This document shows, in pieces, positions 49,934-59,634 of a stretch of DNA of 64,000 nucleotides; the stretch's first letter is position 1; each line of letters begins with the position of its first letter. Position numbers and translations under genes: made by a program. Origin of the DNA: Alphaproteobacteria bacterium. Lineage in GTDB: Bacteria; Pseudomonadota; Alphaproteobacteria; Caulobacterales; Parvularculaceae. The notes under the pieces are model-generated. The model was not told the DNA's origin, did not search any database, and worked only from the letters and a program-made list of their open reading frames with translations. Location of the stretch: assembly GCA_013151255.1 (NCBI GenBank), contig JAADIQ010000038.1, positions 1 to 64,000 on the forward strand, in the 5' to 3' direction.

Positions 49934-50057
49934 GCCCCCTCCGTCAGCTTCGCTGACACCTCCCCCGTAAACGGGGGAGGGATTAGGTTGCGCTTGCGGT
50001 GAGGGTAATTCTTCCCCCGTTTACGGGGGAAGTGGCCCGAAGGGCCGATAGGGGTCT
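49934..50057. repeat. Dispersed multi-hairpin intergenic repeat, family A copy 2
   Basis: Shared core with 22243-22410; hairpins GTCAGC-TTC-GCTGAC, CCTCCCCCG-TAAA-CGGGGGAGG, CTTCCCCCG-TTTA-CGGGGGAAG, GGCCC-GAA-GGGCC. Confidence 0.85.
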
Positions 50058-50184
50058 GCGGCGGTTCATCATGCTCTGGCGTCTCGGCTTCCTTAGGCGG
50101 CAAAATGAGATATGCGAATGCGGGTTGCTCCCCTTTGCAAGAGGAAGGAATTATCGCGGCTCAGTATTTCAAACGGCGGCTATC

Positions 50185-51330
50185 TCAAATCTCCACCAAC
50201 TCCACCGCGCCATTTTTCAGCTTCAGCGCCAGCTCGCCGCGTTTTAGCTTGAGCGCTGCATCGCCAAAGACTTCGCGCCGCCAACCGGACAGCGCCTTGA
50301 CGTCGGCATTGTCATCAAGCGCGATGGCTTCAATATCGGCGCTCCCGGCGATCAGCTTTGGCGCGACGTCATATTTATCGCATTGGCGTTTCAACAATAC
50401 CTTCAGCAAATCCACAACATCGGCAGGCGGGCGATTGCGATCGGGTTTTGCTAGCGTCGGCAGCTGGTCCTGCGGTGTCTTTATACCCTCAGCGATAGCA
50501 GCGAGGATTGCTGCGCCCGCCGCTGATTTTTCAAAGCCTGACGGGATGCTGCGCGCCCGGCCAAGATCGCTGACGCTTGCCGGTCGCAACCGCGCCAGCT
50601 CATAAATCGCATCGTCCTTCAAAACCCGGTTGCGCGGCGTGTCTCTGGTCTGCGCTTCGCGCTCGCGCCACTGCGCCAGCTTCATCACCGGGCCGAGCTC
50701 CTTCGGGCGCACGCCTTTCAGCTTCAGCCGCTTCCAGGCGTTTTCCGGTTTTACGAAATAGAGACCCGGCGCGTAAAGCGCTTCCAGTTCCGCCTCGACC
50801 CAATGGTCGCGTTCATTCTCGTCGAGCTTTTGTTTGAGAAGAGGATAAGCGTCGCGCAGAAAGGTGGCGTCGCTCAAGGCATAGGTGAGCTGAGCCGACG
50901 ACAACGGCCGGCGCGCCCAATCGGTAAAACGCGAGCCTTTGTCGACATTAGCGTTCAGCAGCGCGCGCATCAGCGGCTCATAACCGATTTGATCGCCGAA
51001 ACCGCAGGCCATGGCGGCAATCTGGCTGTCAAACAACGGCGCCGGCACCTGGTTCATCAGCTGATAGAAGATTTCCAAATCCTGGCGTGCGGCGTGGAAC
51101 ACCTTAATGACGGATTTATTCGCCATCACCTCCAGAAACGGAGCGAGGTCAATGTCTTTGGCGAGCGGGTCGATGATCGCTTCAACGCCCTCGGCCGCCG
51201 CCTGGATCAGGCAGAGGATTGGCCAATAGGTTTTCTCGCGCATGAACTCGGTGTCGACGGCGAAAAACGGCTTTGTTGCGAGGGCGGCGGAGAATTCTTC
51301 AAGCTCAGCGGTGGTGGTGATAATATGCAT
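50185..51330 (-). CDS. rnd: Ribonuclease D
   Basis: FFAVDTEFMREKTYWPILCLIQ, HAARQDLEIFYQL, HRDC-like C-terminal regions. Confidence 0.93.
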   Translation of the reverse strand: MHIITTTAELEEFSAALATKPFFAVDTEFMREKTYWPILCLIQAAAEGVEAIIDPLAKDIDLAPFLEVMANKSVIKVFHAARQDLEIFYQLMNQVPAPLFDSQIAAMACGFGDQIGYEPLMRALLNANVDKGSRFTDWARRPLSSAQLTYALSDATFLRDAYPLLKQKLDENERDHWVEAELEALYAPGLYFVKPENAWKRLKLKGVRPKELGPVMKLAQWREREAQTRDTPRNRVLKDDAIYELARLRPASVSDLGRARSIPSGFEKSAAGAAILAAIAEGIKTPQDQLPTLAKPDRNRPPADVVDLLKVLLKRQCDKYDVAPKLIAGSADIEAIALDDNADVKALSGWRREVFGDAALKLKRGELALKLKNGAVELVEI

Positions 51331-51515
51331 GGGCGCGGCTTCTATCAGCGTCTGCATGAGGCGTCACCTATAATAAGTGATCCTATAACCGGTCCTGGCC
51401 TCGCCTGGCCGAAAACGGCCGTTGCGGCGGCCCGCACTCTTGACAATACCGCGCGCTGAGGCCACTCCGGCGGCTCATCTTTTCCGGTCATTTTGAGCCC
51501 CCAACGAGAAGTCTT

Positions 51516-53315
51516 ATGCATTCTTATCGCAGCCACCATTGCGGCGCCTTGCGCCAGTCCGAAGTTGGCGAGGCGGTCCGCCTGTCGGGCTGGGTGCACC
51601 GCAAGCGTGACCATGGCGGGCTGTTGTTTATTGACCTGCGCGATCATCACGGGCTGACCCAGCTGGTGGTTGAGCCGGAGATGGGGTTTTTCGCCGATGT
51701 CGAGGCGGTGCGTCAGGAAAGCGTTATCCGGGTCGAGGGCAAGGTGGTGGCGCGCGAGGCTGAGGTGATTAACCCGAACCTGCCGACCGGCGCGGTTGAA
51801 ATCCGGATTTCCTCGTTCGAGGTGCTGTCGGCAGCCGAAGAATTGCCGCTGCCGGTGTTTGGCGAGCCGGACTATCCCGAAGACATCCGCATGACCTATC
51901 GCTATCTCGACCTGCGGCGCGAGACATTGCACGCCAACATCATGTTGCGCGCGGCGGTGACGCGTGAAATCCGCCGCGGCATGGAGGGCCAGGGTTTTAC
52001 CGATTTTCAAACCCCGATCCTGACGGCGTCGTCGCCGGAGGGCGCGCGCGACTTTCTGGTGCCGTCGCGGCTGCATCCGGGGAAGTTTTATGCGCTGCCC
52101 CAGGCGCCGCAAATCTTCAAACAGCTGATCATGGTCTCCGGCTTTGACCGCTACTATCAGATCGCCCCGTGCTTCCGCGATGAAGACGCCCGAGCTGACC
52201 GCTCGGCGGGGGAGTTTTATCAGCTCGACATGGAAATGAGTTTTGTCGAGCGCCAGGACGTGTTCGATGCGGTGGGGACGATGACCCGCGATGTGTTTGC
52301 AAAGTTCGCCGGCGAGCGCAGCGTTTCCTCGTATCCGTTCGTGCAGATCCCGTTTGATGAAGCGATGCAAAAATACGGCACCGACAAGCCGGATTTGCGG
52401 TGCCCGATTGTGATGCAGACCGTCTCCGATCATTTCCGCGGCGCTGGCTTTAAGGTGTTTACCTCTATCCTCGACGCTGACCCGGCCCATGAAATTCGCG
52501 CCATCCCCGCGCCCGGCGGCGGCAGCCGCGCGTTTTGCGACCGGATGAATGTCTGGGCGCAAAAACAGGGCCTGCCCGGCATGGGCTATATGATTTTTGC
52601 CGAAGGCGAAGCCAAAGGCCCGCTGGCGAAAAATATCGGGCCGGAGCGCTCCGACGCAGTGCGCGAACAGCTCGGTTTGAGCGCCGGCGACGCCGCGTTC
52701 TTCCTCGCTGGCAAGCCGGAGGACTTCCTCGCCGTCGCCGCCAAGGCGCGCGTTCTCATCGGCGAGGAATTGAAACTCACCGATACGGACAGCTTCGCGC
52801 TCGCCTGGATCGTCGATTTTCCGATGTATGAGTGGGACGAGGAAAACAAAAAAGTCGAGTTCGGGCACAACCCGTTCTCGATGCCCCAAGGCGGGCTTGA
52901 TGCGCTCAACGACGCCAAGACGGACGCCGACTATCTCGCCATCAAGGCGTTCCAATACGACCTTGTCTGTAACGGTTATGAGCTGGGCTCCGGCGCCATT
53001 CGTAATCATCGCCCGGACATTATGTATAAAGCCTTCGAGATTGCCGGCTATGGCGCGGAAGTGGTGGAAGAAAAGTTCGGCGGTATGTTGAATGCGTTTA
53101 AATATGGCGCGCCGCCCCATGGCGGTTGTGCGCTCGGGCTTGAGCGCATCGTTATGTTGCTTGCCGAGCAGGAAAACATCCGTGAAGTGACGATGTTCCC
53201 CATGAACCAGCAGGCCGAAGACCTTCTTCTGGGCGCGCCGGCCGAGCCGAGCGCAGCGCAGCTCAAAGAAACCCATATTCGCGTCGCGCCGCAGATTACG
53301 GAGAAAAAAGCGTAG
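51516..53315 (+). CDS. aspS: Aspartyl-tRNA synthetase
   Basis: [49 protein letters not shown]. Confidence 0.96.
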   Translation: MHSYRSHHCGALRQSEVGEAVRLSGWVHRKRDHGGLLFIDLRDHHGLTQLVVEPEMGFFADVEAVRQESVIRVEGKVVAREAEVINPNLPTGAVEIRISSFEVLSAAEELPLPVFGEPDYPEDIRMTYRYLDLRRETLHANIMLRAAVTREIRRGMEGQGFTDFQTPILTASSPEGARDFLVPSRLHPGKFYALPQAPQIFKQLIMVSGFDRYYQIAPCFRDEDARADRSAGEFYQLDMEMSFVERQDVFDAVGTMTRDVFAKFAGERSVSSYPFVQIPFDEAMQKYGTDKPDLRCPIVMQTVSDHFRGAGFKVFTSILDADPAHEIRAIPAPGGGSRAFCDRMNVWAQKQGLPGMGYMIFAEGEAKGPLAKNIGPERSDAVREQLGLSAGDAAFFLAGKPEDFLAVAAKARVLIGEELKLTDTDSFALAWIVDFPMYEWDEENKKVEFGHNPFSMPQGGLDALNDAKTDADYLAIKAFQYDLVCNGYELGSGAIRNHRPDIMYKAFEIAGYGAEVVEEKFGGMLNAFKYGAPPHGGCALGLERIVMLLAEQENIREVTMFPMNQQAEDLLLGAPAEPSAAQLKETHIRVAPQITEKKA

Positions 53316-53431
53316 GCGCGCGATTACGTTTCTTGGCTGGCAGCGTCGCCTGCGGCCGATAAACGCCATATGGCGCCTGGGGAGAGAGCGTCTTGTCATA
53401 GAGTAACAGTAACCCCAGGTAGAAAACCGTA

Positions 53432-54547
53432 ATGATTAAGATCTCCAGTGACTTCGACCACGGCAATATCGATTGCCTCGACGCCTCGGACGCGTCCGAT
53501 ATTCGCCTCAAGATCAAGCCCGACGGCAAGGCCGATTTTTTCCAATGGTTTAATTTCCGGGTTGAAGGCGCGGCCGGCGCGGCGTTGACGATGCGCATCT
53601 TGAATGTGGACGCGTCGTCTTATGTCGCCGGCTGGCGCGATTATCGCGCGGTCGCTTCTTATGATGGCGAGACCTGGTTCCGCGTCGATACGGCGTTTGA
53701 CGGCCAGACGCTGACGATTGAACACACGCCTGACGCCGACGCCATTCAGTATGCGTATTTCGGCGCCTATCCGACGACGCGCTACCGGGAGCTTGTCGCG
53801 CGGGTGAAGCAATCCCCGCTGGTCGACGCCAAGGTTCTGGGCGAGACGCTGGACGGCCAGGCGATTGATTACTTCCGCATCGGCGAGGGCGCCTATCAGC
53901 TGTGGGTGATCGCCCGCCAGCATCCCGGCGAGCCCATGGGCTCGTGGTGGGTGGAAGGCTTTCTCGACCGCCTGACGGAAGAAAACGATGAAACTGCGAA
54001 ATCGTTGCGTAACAACGCTACGTTGCATGTGGTGCCTTGCATGAACCTTGACGGCGTCAGGCGCGGTCATTTGCGCACCAACGCCGCCGGCGTTGACCTC
54101 AACCGCGCGTGGCAAAACACCAGCATGGACAAAAGCCCGGAAGTGTTTGTCGTGCGCGAGGAAATGCGCAAAACCGGCGTTGATTTTTTCCTCGACGCCC
54201 ATGGTGATGAGGCGATCGCCAATAATTTCCTCGACAGCGCCGCCGGCATTCCGTCCTGGGATGAGCGCCATCGTTCGATATTTGAGCGCTACAGCACGCT
54301 GTTGTTGCAGGCGAGCAAAGACTTTCAAACCAAGGACGGCTACCCGTCGCCGCCGCCGCGCGGCGCCAATCTCGCGATTGCCAACAACTATGTCGCCGAG
54401 ACATGGAACTGCCTGGCGATGACGCTTGAGATGCCGTTCAAGGACGCAACCGTAAACCCGGAGCCGGTGCATGGCTGGTCGCCGCAACGCTGCCGAAATT
54501 TTGCGCGCGAACATATCGATGTGATGGCGCAGATCGTCGATGTCTGA
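53432..54547 (+). CDS. M14-type carboxypeptidase (cytosolic carboxypeptidase-like)
   Basis: IARQHPGEPMGSWWVEGF (HxxE), MNLDGVRRGHLRTNAAGVDLNRAW, FFLDAHGDEAI, TLEMPFKD. Confidence 0.82.
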   Translation: MIKISSDFDHGNIDCLDASDASDIRLKIKPDGKADFFQWFNFRVEGAAGAALTMRILNVDASSYVAGWRDYRAVASYDGETWFRVDTAFDGQTLTIEHTPDADAIQYAYFGAYPTTRYRELVARVKQSPLVDAKVLGETLDGQAIDYFRIGEGAYQLWVIARQHPGEPMGSWWVEGFLDRLTEENDETAKSLRNNATLHVVPCMNLDGVRRGHLRTNAAGVDLNRAWQNTSMDKSPEVFVVREEMRKTGVDFFLDAHGDEAIANNFLDSAAGIPSWDERHRSIFERYSTLLLQASKDFQTKDGYPSPPPRGANLAIANNYVAETWNCLAMTLEMPFKDATVNPEPVHGWSPQRCRNFAREHIDVMAQIVDV

Positions 54548-54743
54548 CAGTAGGCGGCGCGAGAAACACAAATTTTGAGCCATTAGAGTTTTTTCCATAC
54601 ACGCAGAATACGGCCGCTCAAACGCGTGAGGATAACTTTTCACCAAATATAGGTTTTATGGCCAACGACCCTCTCTGGGTTGTAAAATCAAAGAATCGAT
54701 TCGTGTGGGGGTTGTGCGGGTTTTGGCTAATGTCACCATACTC

Positions 54744-54890
54744 GTCATCCCGTGCGCAATGCGGCATGAAATGCCGCTTTGCAGGCCTCGACGATAGTTG
54801 GGGCGGATCGCTAACGGCAAACTCCAACCCGATGCGGGAGATCCCGGACCAGCGAAGCAGCATTTCATGCTGCATCGCATCCGGGATGAC
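54744..54890. repeat. Dispersed intergenic repeat, family C copy 1 (GTCATCCCG ... CGGGATGAC)
   Basis: Ends and GATCCCGGACCAGCG core shared with 63089-63263; internal TTC/GAA hairpins. Confidence 0.8.
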
Positions 54891-54923
54891 GGCGACGATG
54901 TAAGCGTGGTCTCCAGCCAACCC

Positions 54924-55954
54924 TCAGACCACCAACCGCCGCTGATCTTCCCGGCCCATGGCAAGCAGGAACGGAACGTCTTTCTGGCGCGCTGAAAAAT
55001 CAGCTTTCGTGGCGAGCCCGAGCCAGCGGTGGTGGATGAGTTCCTGCGCGATGGCGGCGCCCAGCGTTGCGCCGGGGCCGGCTAGGATCAACACGTCCGG
55101 CGCAAATTCCTTGATGGCGACTTCTACCGATTTGGAAAAGTCGTAAGTCTCGGTGATTTGCTGGCCGAGCGTATAGCGATGGAGTTCATCCGTTTCGGTC
55201 GCGGCGCCGGTCCAGATTGCGCCGCGCCCGTCGATTATCGGCGTTGTTGGCGCGGTGAAGAGTTCGGGCCCTAGCTGCTCTAAGGCGGTGTCCGATACCG
55301 GCGCCAGGAGCGATGTGTGAAACGCCGCGTGCCGTGCGAGGCGAAACGGGTATCGACCCTCGACTTTTGGCAGTGACTTCTCCATCGCCGCGATGCCGGC
55401 CTCGTCGCCGGCCAATACCGCCATGCCGCCCAGCCGGATGGAGAGGAACGCGTTGCCCGCGGTGCGGCCCGCATGCAGGGCGTCGCCAATCGCTTTTTCA
55501 TTTGCGCGGCTGGCGCGCCAGTCCTCGTCGACAAACGGATAGATGATTTGCCCGCCGACGCCGCTTGTCTCCATCAGCGCGCCCATCGTATCGACCAGAC
55601 GAATGGCGTTCGCCGGATTGAGCGCGCCGGATGCGGCAAGCGTTAAATACCAGCCGAGGATAAGGCGGAAATTTCAAACTGGTCGCGATTGATGGCGGCG
55701 AAATCCGCAAGCGCGCAAGCATAGATGATCGCCGAGGCGTTGATGCTGGAGGCGTGCTTTGCCGCTGAATATGTTTTGGCGTTATCGAGTGATGAGATTG
55801 TCTCGCGCCCGGCGCCCTCGCGCCATTGGTCGACGCCTGAGATGAACCCGGCCTTGTCGCTGTGATGACGTGCAAGATAGCCAAGCTCGTCCTTGCCATA
55901 AGTTCCGCGGCCCGGAAATATGACGACGGCGGATTGTTTTTTCGCCGGGCTCAT
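54924..55954 (-). pseudogene. ACP S-malonyltransferase-like protein, frameshifted near 55659
   Basis: MSPAKKQSAVVIFPGRGTYGKDELGYLARHH...RDQFEISAL continues out of frame as LGWYLTLAASGALNPANAIRLVDTMGALMETSG... Confidence 0.8.
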
Positions 55955-58170
55955 TGCGCCGCCTGCTGGTTTTGCGTGGCCGTCAGCGCCAGCGCCAGCG
56001 CCAGCGCCGCGGCGACAATGTCGTCCTCGCCGACCAGGACGGTGTTGGCCGCCGGGCCGAGCGGGATGAAACTATCGGCGCCGGTGATGCGGGCGATATT
56101 GTAATCGAGGCCGCGGTCGACAAATCCGGTGATGATTTCCTCAGCCGGCCCGCCGGTCTTGCGGCACTCATCGACCACCAGAACATGACGCCGCTTGCCA
56201 ATTGCTGCGACCATCGCATCCATCGGCAACGGCGCCAGCCAGCGCAGATCGATAATCCGCGCAGCGACGCCTTTGGCTTTGAGTGTTTGCGCCGCACGTT
56301 GTGAAAGATAGGTTCCGTTGCCATAGGTGAGGATGGCGATATCCTCGCCATCGCCGATAATGTTCACCGCGCCAAATGGCGCCTCGGCGTCAATCTCGTC
56401 AAACACTGCCGCCATCTTGCCGTCGCCATCATGGAGATCGCGGGTTCCGTAAAGCGCAATAGGCTCCAGGAATACCACCACGCGGCCATCTTCGCGCGCA
56501 AGACGAAACGCTTCGCGCATCATTTTGACGGCCTCCGCGCCGCTCGACGGACAGGCGAGGATGAGCCCTGGAATATCGCGAAACACCGCGAGCGAATTGT
56601 CATTGTGGAAATGACCGCCAAAGCCTTTTTGATAGGCGAGCCCGGCGATGCGCACGACCATAGGGTTTGTATACAGACCATTAGAGAAGAACGACAAGGA
56701 AGCGGCCTCACCGCGCAGCTGGTCTTCGGCGTTGTGGACATAAGCGAGGAACTGAATTTCCGGCACGGGCAAAAACCCGTTATGGGCAAGGCCGATGGCG
56801 GTTCCGAGGATCGACTGCTCGTCGAGCAACGTATCAAACACCCGCGCCGGTCCGAACCTCTGTTGCAGCCGCGTGGTGGCGCCATAGACGCCGCCCTTGT
56901 GGCCGACATCCTCGCCGAACACCGTCACATTGCGGTCGCGCGCCATTTGTTCGCTGAGGGCTAACGAGATGAGCCGCGACATATGTTGCGGCTCGCTGCG
57001 GGCGCGGCTGTCGTCGGGCGCGGTGGCGAGGGGCTTTGCGGCGCGTATTGCGCGCGTTGTCGGCGGCGGCGTCAGCGCGGCGATAACGTCTTGCGCGGTG
57101 GTGAGTTTCGGGCGCGTGCAAGCGGCCTCCATAGCGCGGCGCACCTGCGCGCCGATGGCGTCATATAACGCCTCGATATCGTCTTTCGCCATCACGCCAG
57201 CCTCGATGATGCGCCGGGCCGTGTGGAGCAGCGGGTCGTGGTCGGCCTCTGCTTCAATCTCAGCGCGGGGGCGATAGCTGGTCTCAAGGTCAGAGCCCGC
57301 ATGGCCCATCAGCCGTACGGAGCGCAAATGTAAAAAGACCGGTTTGCGTTGCATCCGCGCGCAGTGTTCGGCCATGTGCGCGGCGCGCATGGCATCGGCG
57401 ATGTCGCGCCCGTCGCCATATATATAAGTCAGGCCCGGCCGGGCGCTGTAATTGGCCGCGACCCACCCTTGCGGCGTCTTCACCGATATGCCGATGCCGT
57501 TATCCTCGCACACGAAAACCAACGGCAAGGGCAGGCCGCGATAGGCGGTGAGCGCGGCGGTGTTGATGGCGCCTTGTGCGGTGGAATGGTTCGCCGACGC
57601 ATCGCCAAAGCTACATAGAACAACCGCATCATGGGGCATCACCGCATCATGTTTTTTCTGTGTGCGCGCCAGCGGAACCGAGAACGCCGCGCCCATCGCC
57701 TTTGGCAGATGCGATGCGATGGTGCTGGTCTGTGGGGGGATGAATAAAGTCTTTGAACCGATGACTTTATGGCGCCCGCCGGAGATCGGGTCATCCGCGG
57801 ACGCGACAAACGACAGCGCCATGTTCCATATGGGCGTTTCACCGGGGATTTTGCTTGCGCGCTCGATGTAAAACGCGCCGCTGCGGTAATGCAAAAACGC
57901 CATATCGTCGGTGCGGAAGACGCGCGCGATGGCGGCGTTGCCTTCATGACCGGCGCTGCCGATCGAATAAAAGCCGCGCTTTTCCGCGCCGAGCCGGCGC
58001 GCCTCAAGGTCAAGCCGGCGGCTTTTTAGCTGGGTCTCAAACAGCGCGGCGAGGGCGTGCGCATCCAGTCCGGCCTCGTCCAGCGTTGTCTTGGTCAGCG
58101 CTTGCGGTAGGCGCCCGGCCTGAAGCCGCTCCAGAAAGCCATCCGCCGATGCCGCAATTGCGCCCGCCAT
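55951..58170 (-). CDS. Fused E1 alpha/beta 2-oxoacid (branched-chain type) dehydrogenase component
   Basis: Alpha part GSAGHEGNAAIARVF...FGDASANHSTAQGAIN; beta part ALSEQMARDRNVTVFGEDVGHKGGVYGATTRLQQRFG. Confidence 0.88.
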   Translation of the reverse strand: MAGAIAASADGFLERLQAGRLPQALTKTTLDEAGLDAHALAALFETQLKSRRLDLEARRLGAEKRGFYSIGSAGHEGNAAIARVFRTDDMAFLHYRSGAFYIERASKIPGETPIWNMALSFVASADDPISGGRHKVIGSKTLFIPPQTSTIASHLPKAMGAAFSVPLARTQKKHDAVMPHDAVVLCSFGDASANHSTAQGAINTAALTAYRGLPLPLVFVCEDNGIGISVKTPQGWVAANYSARPGLTYIYGDGRDIADAMRAAHMAEHCARMQRKPVFLHLRSVRLMGHAGSDLETSYRPRAEIEAEADHDPLLHTARRIIEAGVMAKDDIEALYDAIGAQVRRAMEAACTRPKLTTAQDVIAALTPPPTTRAIRAAKPLATAPDDSRARSEPQHMSRLISLALSEQMARDRNVTVFGEDVGHKGGVYGATTRLQQRFGPARVFDTLLDEQSILGTAIGLAHNGFLPVPEIQFLAYVHNAEDQLRGEAASLSFFSNGLYTNPMVVRIAGLAYQKGFGGHFHNDNSLAVFRDIPGLILACPSSGAEAVKMMREAFRLAREDGRVVVFLEPIALYGTRDLHDGDGKMAAVFDEIDAEAPFGAVNIIGDGEDIAILTYGNGTYLSQRAAQTLKAKGVAARIIDLRWLAPLPMDAMVAAIGKRRHVLVVDECRKTGGPAEEIITGFVDRGLDYNIARITGADSFIPLGPAANTVLVGEDDIVAAALALALALTATQNQQAAQ

Positions 58171-58278
58171 CTATTTGATTCCCAAGTGAAAAACATGCTT
58201 CAGCAATCGCGGCTTGTGAAATGCGCCGCTTCCCGTCTATCTCCATAACATTCGCCGATTGTTTGCAAGTGGAGAGCA

Positions 58279-58917
58279 GTGGTTTTGCAGAAAAATTTGA
58301 AGGCTCCAGGCCCCGGGCCGCAGCTTGGCGACCCCTTGCCAGCCAGCCGGGCGAGCGCTGAGACCCTGGAACTCATGCGCCTGCGCCGTTCGACCCCGGC
58401 GGATTGCCTTACCGAGCCCGGCCCGGACGCGCAAACGCTCGCCTCTATTTTAACCATCGCCGCACGCGCGCCCGACCATCGCCGGGTGACGCCGTTTCGC
58501 TTTGTCACCTTTGAAGGCGATGCGCGGACGCGCTTTGGCGAGGTTTTACGCGAGGCTTTCATCGCGCGTGAGCCGGATGCGGATGAAAAGAAACTCGCCT
58601 TCGAGCAGCGCCGGTTTATGCGCGCGCCGGTTGTTGTGGCGGTGATTTCAAAAGTCGACCGCGACCATCGCACGCCGGAATGGGAGCAGATCCTTACCGC
58701 CGGCGCCGTCTGTCAGAACATGTTGATTGCCGCTTCGGCGGAAGGCTTCGCCGCGCAATGGATTACCGAATGGTATGCTTATGACGCGCGCGTCCTTGCA
58801 GCGCTTGGTTTAGACAAGAGCGAACGCATTGCCGGCTATATTTATATGGGCTCTGCAAACGCGGACCCGAAAGAGCGGGCGCGGCCAGTAATGGCGCAGA
58901 TTGTGACGCGGTTTTAG
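58279..58917 (+). CDS. Nitroreductase family protein (YdjA-like)
   Basis: ELMRLRRSTPADCLTEPGP; APDHRRVTPFRFVTFEGDAR; GSANADPKERARP; GTG start. Confidence 0.85.
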   Translation: MVLQKNLKAPGPGPQLGDPLPASRASAETLELMRLRRSTPADCLTEPGPDAQTLASILTIAARAPDHRRVTPFRFVTFEGDARTRFGEVLREAFIAREPDADEKKLAFEQRRFMRAPVVVAVISKVDRDHRTPEWEQILTAGAVCQNMLIAASAEGFAAQWITEWYAYDARVLAALGLDKSERIAGYIYMGSANADPKERARPVMAQIVTRF

Positions 58918-59015
58918 CGCCGATCACGTCGGCGTGATCCCGGTCGAGTGCGCGCCGGAAAGCTGATAGGATGAGCGTCTGGGTTTGAATTTGGTTTTGC
59001 TGCAACAGGAATGGA

Positions 59016-59624
59016 ATGAATATGAAAAAGCACGGGTTTATTTTTGCGAGCGTCATCAGCCTCGCGCTGGGCGTCGCCGCATCGGGGGCTGGCGCTGAAG
59101 ACGCGGTGTCGGGAACCTATCAGGCCGATCCGGGCCATCGTTACATTACTTTCAGCTACCTGCATTTAGGATATTCGCACCCGATGCTGCGCTGGCGCGA
59201 TTGGGATGCAACGCTTGAATGGGATGCGGACAATCCTTCCGCATCCAGCATCTCGGTTGTGATTGACGCAACATCAATCGATTCTGGCGTTGATCTCTTT
59301 GACGGTCATCTTAATAGCGACAAGTTTTTTGACACCGCCAAATATCCTGAAATTACTTTTGTCAGCACCAAGCTCACCAAGACCAGCGACACTACCGGCG
59401 TGATGACCGGTGATTTGACCATTAAGGGCATCACCAAGCCGGTCGATCTCGATGTCACGTTGAACCGCACGGCGCTGGATGATTTTGTCCAGGCCTATAA
59501 AATCGGGTTTACCGCAACCGGCACAGTAAAGCGCACCGACTTTGGCGTGGATACTTATGTTCCAGCTGTCGGCGATGAGGTGGCGATTACTATTCAGGCG
59601 GAATTTTTAAAGCCGCTTGAGTAG
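59016..59624 (+). CDS. YceI family periplasmic protein
   Basis: Signal peptide; YQADPGHRYITFSYLHLGYS; LTIKGITKPVDLDVTLN. Confidence 0.88.
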   Translation: MNMKKHGFIFASVISLALGVAASGAGAEDAVSGTYQADPGHRYITFSYLHLGYSHPMLRWRDWDATLEWDADNPSASSISVVIDATSIDSGVDLFDGHLNSDKFFDTAKYPEITFVSTKLTKTSDTTGVMTGDLTIKGITKPVDLDVTLNRTALDDFVQAYKIGFTATGTVKRTDFGVDTYVPAVGDEVAITIQAEFLKPLE

Positions 59625-59634
59625 AGGGCGCGTT

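Noticed and set aside
51345-53399. 684-aa minus-strand ORF
   Set aside because: Entirely antisense to aspS; His/Arg/Gln-rich shadow translation despite its length.
53396-54646. 416-aa minus-strand ORF
   Set aside because: Antisense to the M14 carboxypeptidase gene, no domain recognised.
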